A stretch of 10,949 nucleotides of DNA from Gemmatimonadota bacterium. GTDB taxonomy: Bacteria > Gemmatimonadota > Gemmatimonadetes > Palauibacterales > Palauibacteraceae. Numbering within the stretch: the stretch's first letter is position 1; each line of letters opens with the position of its first letter. The stretch is taken from NCBI GenBank assembly GCA_029863105.1, contig JAOTWC010000032.1, forward strand, positions 1 to 10,949. Reading direction: 5' to 3'. Position numbers and translations under genes: made by a program. Under the pieces are notes generated by a model. The model did no database searches. It was not told the DNA's origin and saw only the letters and a list, made by a program, of their open reading frames with translations. Shown one piece after another: positions 7,348-10,949 of this stretch.

Positions 7348-7377
7348 CGCCGCCCCTGCCGGACGGGGGCGGCGTTT
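7348..7377 (+). terminator. Probable intrinsic terminator of the cold-shock gene
   Basis: A perfect 9-base stem, CGCCGCCCC (7348-7356) with GGGGCGGCG (7366-7374), encloses a 9-base loop and is followed by TTTGTG. The stem is very stable, but the T tract is only three bases, so termination may be partial or Rho-assisted. Confidence 0.65.
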
Positions 7378-7491
7378 GTGCTTCCACGGCGGCGCGGTTT
7401 TCGGCGCGTGTGTTACTCAGATGTAGCTGGTCCGCATGTCCCCCTGTGTCTATTCTTGTGGTCCGAGCCGGGAAGCCGGCCACATCGATCG

Positions 7492-7497
7492 TATACT
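7492..7497 (+). promoter_or_regulatory. Possible -10 element for the NAD-salvage operon
   Basis: TATACT matches TATAAT at five of six positions and lies 33 bases before the GTG start at 7531. No good -35 is found 16-19 bases upstream, so an activator-dependent or weak promoter is possible. The rest of the 7378-7530 gap shows no gene or clear repeat. Confidence 0.3.
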
Positions 7498-7530
7498 GGC
7501 GTACCATGGGAGGCTTACCTGCGGAGCACA

Positions 7531-8736
7531 GTGAAACCGTGGACGCGTCCGGCCTCTGACCGCCTTCTGCTGCACCGGGACCTCACGCGCTTTCCCGCGG
7601 AACTGTTCCAATTCGATCCTCGCATTCGCGACGGGTGGCTTTCGGATCGGTACTTCGTTCGAGCGGCCGCCACGCTGAGGCACGCGGGGCGGGATCCGGT
7701 GGTCACGTTGCAGGTGTTTCCCCGACGCAGCGGCATGGTCGCCGGTCTGTATGAGTGTGTCAGGATGTTGCAGACACAGCTGGCCTCCGGGTACGACTAC
7801 CGTGATCTGGAAGTGTGGACTCTGCGGGATGGAGATCCCATCGAGCCATGGGATGTGGCGTTCCGGATCTCCGGTCCGTACGTCGGCTTTGCGCACCTCG
7901 AAACGACGATCGATGGCATCCTGGCGCGACGCAGCCGTGTAGCCACGAATGTGTCCAGGGCGGTGTCCGCGGCCGGCGACGTACCCGTCATCTACTTTGC
8001 TCCGCGCCACGATGATTGGCGAATCCAGACGCCGGACGGCTACGCTGCTCGCATCGGCGGCGGGCAGAGCGTGTCGAGCGACGCAGGAGCCGCCTGGTGG
8101 GGAGGCGAAGGTGTCGGCACGATGCCGCACGGACTGATTGCTGCCTACCAGGGGGACGTGGTCGCAGCCACGATCGGGTTTACGCGGTACGTCAAGGACC
8201 ACGAGCCGGACGTTCCGGTCATCAGCCTCGTTGATTTCAACAACGATTGTGTGCGGGATTCGGTCGCCGTGGCCCGGGCGATGCGCGATGAATTCGGGGA
8301 CGGTGTGCTTCACGGCGTCCGGCTGGATACAAGCAACCTGCTTGTGGATCGGTCGCTCGTCGGCGACGAGCTTCTCTGGGGGCGCGAAGACCTGCGGGGC
8401 GTGAATCCGCATCTGGTGGTCAAGGTCAGGTCGGCACTCGATGCGGAGGGATTCGATTACGTCGGAATCGTGGTCAGCGGCGGGTTTACGCCGCGGCGAA
8501 TCCAGGAGTTCGCTGCGCTCAACCTACCGATCGTCGGATACGGAGTCGGAAGCAGCGTGCTGGGTCGAGGCAACGAACTCGACGGGGTCGTACCGGATTT
8601 TGATTTCACGGCCGACGTTGTGGAGGTAGATGGGGAATCCGTGGCGAAGGTAGGCCGTCACCGTCTCGAGAATCCACGCCTGCTGAAGATCGACTGGGAT
8701 CTGCTCGCCCGCGCCGATGAGGGGGAGTCCATTTGA
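7531..8736 (+). CDS. Nicotinate phosphoribosyltransferase, archaeal-like short form
   Basis: The protein has 401 residues from GTG at 7531, which has GGAG at 7523-7526 as ribosome-binding site. It should convert nicotinate and PRPP (usually with ATP) to nicotinate mononucleotide, the entry step of the Preiss-Handler NAD pathway. DRYFVRAA at 39-46 is the N-terminal substrate-site motif. GVGTMPHGL at 194-202 holds His200, at the place expected for the catalytic phospho-histidine. GVRLDTSNL at 262-270, SGGFTPRRIQEF at 316-327 and GYGVGSSV at 336-343 are the phosphate- and PRPP-binding loops of the type II phosphoribosyltransferase fold. It has RLDT where classical PncB has RLDSGD, and it resembles the compact archaeal enzymes. 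The frame opens earlier at 7378, but that stretch runs through the intergenic region. The neighbouring nicotinamidase supports the call over a quinolinate phosphoribosyltransferase. Confidence 0.87.
   Translation: MKPWTRPASDRLLLHRDLTRFPAELFQFDPRIRDGWLSDRYFVRAAATLRHAGRDPVVTLQVFPRRSGMVAGLYECVRMLQTQLASGYDYRDLEVWTLRDGDPIEPWDVAFRISGPYVGFAHLETTIDGILARRSRVATNVSRAVSAAGDVPVIYFAPRHDDWRIQTPDGYAARIGGGQSVSSDAGAAWWGGEGVGTMPHGLIAAYQGDVVAATIGFTRYVKDHEPDVPVISLVDFNNDCVRDSVAVARAMRDEFGDGVLHGVRLDTSNLLVDRSLVGDELLWGREDLRGVNPHLVVKVRSALDAEGFDYVGIVVSGGFTPRRIQEFAALNLPIVGYGVGSSVLGRGNELDGVVPDFDFTADVVEVDGESVAKVGRHRLENPRLLKIDWDLLARADEGESI
8721..8727 (+). promoter_or_regulatory. Ribosome binding site supporting a TTG start
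   Basis: GGGGGAG lies 5 bases before TTG at 8733, inside the end of the preceding gene. It is the main support for using the rare TTG start of the nicotinamidase-like gene. Confidence 0.55.
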
Positions 8737-9458
8737 GTGATTCCAGCAGGCTGGTAGGATGGGTTGTCGATGTCCAGAACGACTTCATGCGGCCGACTTC
8801 GGAGGGCGGACGGCTCTACGTTTCAGATCTGACGGATCCGACGGACGCGGGGGCGATAAACTCCCAGGCTACGATCGAGCGCGCGGTAACCTGGATGCGA
8901 GCCTGCTGCGACGTCGTGGTGTTCACCACAGACTGGCACGGGCCGGAAGACGCCGAAATCGACGCGGTTGCACCTGACCCGGCAGCGGGCACCTACCCGC
9001 CGCACTGCATGGGCCGATCGGACGATCCCGGCCTTGCAGAAGGAGCGGAAATCCTCGAGTCGGTCCGACCCGATGATCCGCTCATTCTGGATCTCGACGC
9101 AGACGCCACCGCCGAGCGGGTCGCGCGGCTGGCCGTTACCGCGCGCCGTCCCGTGGTCATCCGCAAGAACCGGTTCGACGTGTTCACGGGCAATAGCGCC
9201 ACCGAGGCATTCGTCGGGGCGCTGGCCGAGCGGCTGGGCGGGAATCCGCGGTTCGTCGTGATCGGCGTATCCCGCGATGTCTGCGTGACCAAGGCAGTGG
9301 ACGGCTTGCTGGACCGCGGGTATCGGACGATCGCGTTGCGCGACGCCACCTGGGGATTGGGCCTCGAGGCCGAGGCGGAGACCCTGGACCGCTGGCGCCA
9401 GCGGGGAGAGGTAGCCACGCTCGACGAACTGGTCGGAGTGATCACGGACGAGGCATGA
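8733..9458 (+). CDS. Nicotinamidase-like hydrolase (isochorismatase/PncA family)
   Basis: The protein has 241 residues, slightly longer than typical PncA. It probably hydrolyses nicotinamide to nicotinate and ammonia and so feeds the upstream phosphoribosyltransferase. The catalytic triad of the family is visible: Asp13 in VVDVQNDF, Lys145 in IRKNRFDVF and Cys184 in GVSRDVCVTKAV. Asp67 and His69 in TTDWH and His91 in YPPHCM fit the metal site that distinguishes nicotinamidases from other isochorismatase-like hydrolases. TTG at 8733 is the chosen start because of the good GGGGGAG upstream and because no other start occurs before VVDVQNDF; it overlaps the TGA of the preceding gene by 4 bases. 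The region 94-140 between metal site and Lys is Asp-rich and not conserved to my eye. A related amidase activity cannot be excluded. Confidence 0.85.
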   Translation: MSDSSRLVGWVVDVQNDFMRPTSEGGRLYVSDLTDPTDAGAINSQATIERAVTWMRACCDVVVFTTDWHGPEDAEIDAVAPDPAAGTYPPHCMGRSDDPGLAEGAEILESVRPDDPLILDLDADATAERVARLAVTARRPVVIRKNRFDVFTGNSATEAFVGALAERLGGNPRFVVIGVSRDVCVTKAVDGLLDRGYRTIALRDATWGLGLEAEAETLDRWRQRGEVATLDELVGVITDEA

Positions 9459-10354
9459 AGGTATCGGGGTTCTCGTTCTGTCGAAATGCGGTGCGGCTGT
9501 ACTACCCGATCGAGGAATCCATCCGCTCTGCGCTGCCGATCGTAGACGAGTACGTGATCGCGGTGGGCGAGGGTGATGATTCGACGCGGTCCGTGATCGA
9601 ATCGATCGGGGATCCGAAAATCCGCATCATCGACACCCGCTGGGACGAACACCAGTTCGTCCGCGGCAAGACCAACTCGGTGCAGTCCAACATTGCGCTG
9701 GATGCCTGTGAAGGAGACTGGTGCCTCTACCTCCAGGCCGACGAGGTTCTCCACGAACGGGACCATCCGGTCCTTCTGGCAGCCATGCGCGCCACCCTCG
9801 ACTGCCCGGACGTCGAGGGTCTGCTGTTTGACTACCTGCATTTCTGGGCTACGTACGACCGCGTCCAGCGAGCCAGGAACTGGTACCAGCACGAGGTGCG
9901 TGTGGTCCGGAATGGGATAGGCGTGCGTTCGTGGGGAGATGCGCAGGGGTTTCGCCTGGCCGGCCGCAAGCTCAAGGTCGTGCCGAGCGGAGCCCGAATC
10001 TTCCATTACGGTTGGGTCCGTCCCCCCCGACTGATGAGCCAGAAGACGATCGCGCTGGCAACGCTCTATTACGGCCGGGAGGGTGCGAAGGAACGCCATC
10101 CCGACGCGGACGCGCCTTTCGACTTCGGGCCGCTGAAGCACCTCGAGCGCTTCGAGGGAACGCACCCGCGAGTGATGGCAAACCGCATCGAAACCCGCGA
10201 TTGGGAGTTGCCGACCCCGGGCCCGGACGGGATGTCCCACGAGCACAATCGATGGTCCGTTCGCGCGCTGGGCTGGCTCGAGCGCAACGTCCTGCGCAGG
10301 CGAATCGGCGAGTACCGGAACTACGAACTTCTCGACCGGCGGGAGCTATCATGA
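9455..10354 (+). CDS. Family 2-like glycosyltransferase, subfamily beginning MKVSGFxF.RNA
   Basis: The protein has 299 residues and a GT-A-like N-terminal half. MKVSGFSFCRNAVRLYYPIEE (without its last residue, 1-20) opens the nucleotide-sugar fold, DEYVIAVGEGDDSTR at 31-45 corresponds to the second strand, and LYLQADEVLHE at 91-101 lies where the metal-binding DxD normally sits, but the first Asp is replaced by Gln. This looks like a recognisable conserved subfamily rather than a decayed gene, since residues around it (GLLFDYLHFW, WYQHEVRVVRN, SWGDAQGFR, FHYGWVRPP) are well ordered. The sugar donor and acceptor are unknown; a cell-envelope glycan role is inferred. No membrane helix is seen. 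ATG at 9455 overlaps the preceding stop as ATGA, and the gene ends in another ATGA overlap with the next one. Confidence 0.8.
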   Translation: MKVSGFSFCRNAVRLYYPIEESIRSALPIVDEYVIAVGEGDDSTRSVIESIGDPKIRIIDTRWDEHQFVRGKTNSVQSNIALDACEGDWCLYLQADEVLHERDHPVLLAAMRATLDCPDVEGLLFDYLHFWATYDRVQRARNWYQHEVRVVRNGIGVRSWGDAQGFRLAGRKLKVVPSGARIFHYGWVRPPRLMSQKTIALATLYYGREGAKERHPDADAPFDFGPLKHLERFEGTHPRVMANRIETRDWELPTPGPDGMSHEHNRWSVRALGWLERNVLRRRIGEYRNYELLDRRELS

Positions 10355-10602
10355 CGACGGATTTGCAGCGGGTCCCATGGGTGGGTCCGAGCACGGAGCG
10401 CGCTCTCCTGGAGGTCGGGGTCACGCGGGCCGCCGACCTTCGGTCGCAGCAGCCCGATGAGCTGTATGATCGCCTGTGCGATGTGCGAGGCGAGCGGATC
10501 GATCCGTGCGTGAAATACGTGTTTCGATGCGCGGTCTACTGGGCGACGACACCGGAACCGGATCCCGAGCTGCTCAAGTGGTGGAACTGGAAGGACGTCT
10601 GA
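10351..10602 (+). CDS. Small helix-hairpin-helix protein, Cdd1 (pathogenicity locus) family
   Basis: The protein has 83 residues from ATG at 10351, preceded by GGGAG at 10341-10345. The N-terminal part LQRVPWVGPSTERALLEVGV is a helix-hairpin-helix with the VGPSTE turn, a fold that binds DNA backbone without sequence specificity. The C-terminal part, DPCVKYVFRCAVYWA followed by LLKWWNWKD, is the hallmark of the Cdd1 family, named from the Clostridium difficile toxin locus and sometimes labelled mitomycin-resistance protein; its molecular role is not established. The frame is open upstream to 9931, but that part is the glycosyltransferase gene in another frame. The start overlaps the glycosyltransferase stop by 4 bases and the stop lies 2 bases before tpiA, so it belongs to the operon. 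Confidence 0.88.
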   Translation: MTTDLQRVPWVGPSTERALLEVGVTRAADLRSQQPDELYDRLCDVRGERIDPCVKYVFRCAVYWATTPEPDPELLKWWNWKDV

Positions 10603-10604
10603 CG

Positions 10605-10949
10605 ATGCGCCGTCCGCTGATCGTCGCGAACTGGAAGATGAATCTCGGTTGTGCCGGGGAGGCGCTCGCCCTGTTGCGACGGCTGCGGCCGGCCCTCGGC
10701 CGTCTCGAGCAGATCGAAGTCGTTGTGTGTCCGCCGTTTACGGTTCTGGGCGCCCTGGCTGAGGTTCTGATCCGTTCACCGATCGGGCTCGGGGCCCAGA
10801 ACGTACATTCCGAGAGTGCGGGTGCCCACACCGGCGAAATATCGCCGCTGATGCTGGCTGATCTGTGTGAGTACGTGATCGTGGGCCACTCTGAACGGCG
10901 CGCCGGTGGTGAAACGGATGCCGACGTGAACCGCAAAGTCCTGGCGTGC
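10605..10949 (+). CDS. tpiA: Triosephosphate isomerase, N-terminal 115 codons (partial, 3' end outside window)
   Basis: The frame starts at ATG 10605, two bases after the previous stop, and runs off the window. The enzyme interconverts dihydroxyacetone phosphate and glyceraldehyde 3-phosphate in glycolysis as a cytoplasmic TIM barrel. ANWKMN at 8-13 holds the substrate-binding Asn9 and Lys11. GLGAQNVHSESAGAHTGEIS at 61-80 is the dimer-interface loop region, and GHSERR at 94-99 has the electrophilic His95. The catalytic Glu and loop 6 lie beyond the end. Between ERR and the next Glu there are three residues (AGG), where I would expect four in the commonest forms. Placement at the end of an NAD-salvage operon is unusual, since tpiA is more often near gap, pgk or secG. 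Confidence 0.96.
   Translation, partial: MRRPLIVANWKMNLGCAGEALALLRRLRPALGRLEQIEVVVCPPFTVLGALAEVLIRSPIGLGAQNVHSESAGAHTGEISPLMLADLCEYVIVGHSERRAGGETDADVNRKVLAC

Noticed and set aside
7506..7559. 17-codon reading frame (MGGLPAEHSETVDASGL) as a leader peptide for the salvage operon
   Set aside because: It starts almost at the predicted transcription start and overlaps the phosphoribosyltransferase start, but it has no ribosome-binding site and no codon run or attenuator hairpins.
9931..10350. 223-residue version of the HhH protein
   Set aside because: The first 140 residues are the glycosyltransferase gene in another frame; ATG at 10351 has a good ribosome-binding site and gives the usual family length.
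1..10949. CRISPR arrays, insertion sequences, tRNA genes, toxin-antitoxin or defence genes
   Set aside because: I looked for regular repeats, terminal inverted repeats, transposase motifs, tRNA-like folds and known defence motifs and saw none.

Overview
The window is high-GC DNA with very little non-coding space. It carries eleven recognisable protein genes and one unassigned partial one, many joined by stop/start overlaps of 4 to 13 bases. A TonB-dependent outer-membrane receptor implies a Gram-negative (diderm) bacterium. The mix of a compact receptor with a carboxypeptidase-regulatory-like N-terminus, a mammalian/mycobacterial-type ferredoxin reductase, a kynureninase and an archaeal-like nicotinate phosphoribosyltransferase would suit Gemmatimonadota or a related high-GC phylum, but that placement is only a guess. 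I see no rRNA, tRNA, CRISPR array, transposase or phage gene.

Layout. (1) 1-4166, plus strand: the end of an unassigned, probably periplasmic protein, then a TonB-dependent receptor, then a ferredoxin/adrenodoxin-type NADP reductase whose GTG start lies inside the last codons of the receptor. (2) 4188-6947, minus strand, convergent with block 1: a three-gene operon in the order LPS-core-type family 2 glycosyltransferase, kynureninase (kynU), kynurenine formamidase (kynB-type), all overlapping. (3) 6948-7530: a divergent promoter region, a single-domain cold-shock protein with a good sigma-70-type promoter and a roughly 70-base leader, and tandem hairpins that probably terminate it. (4) 7531-10949, plus strand: an operon of nicotinate phosphoribosyltransferase, nicotinamidase-like hydrolase, a second glycosyltransferase of another subfamily, a small helix-hairpin-helix (Cdd1-type) protein and the first 115 codons of triosephosphate isomerase.

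How the genes work together. Blocks 2 and 4 both touch NAD metabolism. KynB and KynU turn N-formylkynurenine into kynurenine and then anthranilate (or 3-hydroxykynurenine into 3-hydroxyanthranilate, a route to quinolinate and NAD). The nicotinamidase and nicotinate phosphoribosyltransferase form the two-step deamidating salvage route from nicotinamide to nicotinate mononucleotide. Each arm also carries a glycosyltransferase gene locked in by translational overlap. No tryptophan 2,3-dioxygenase or 3-hydroxyanthranilate dioxygenase is present here, so the direction of the kynurenine arm is open. I found no convincing undescribed defence or mobile system. The most notable features are the gene partnerships, above all receptor with ferredoxin reductase, and NAD genes with glycosyltransferases.
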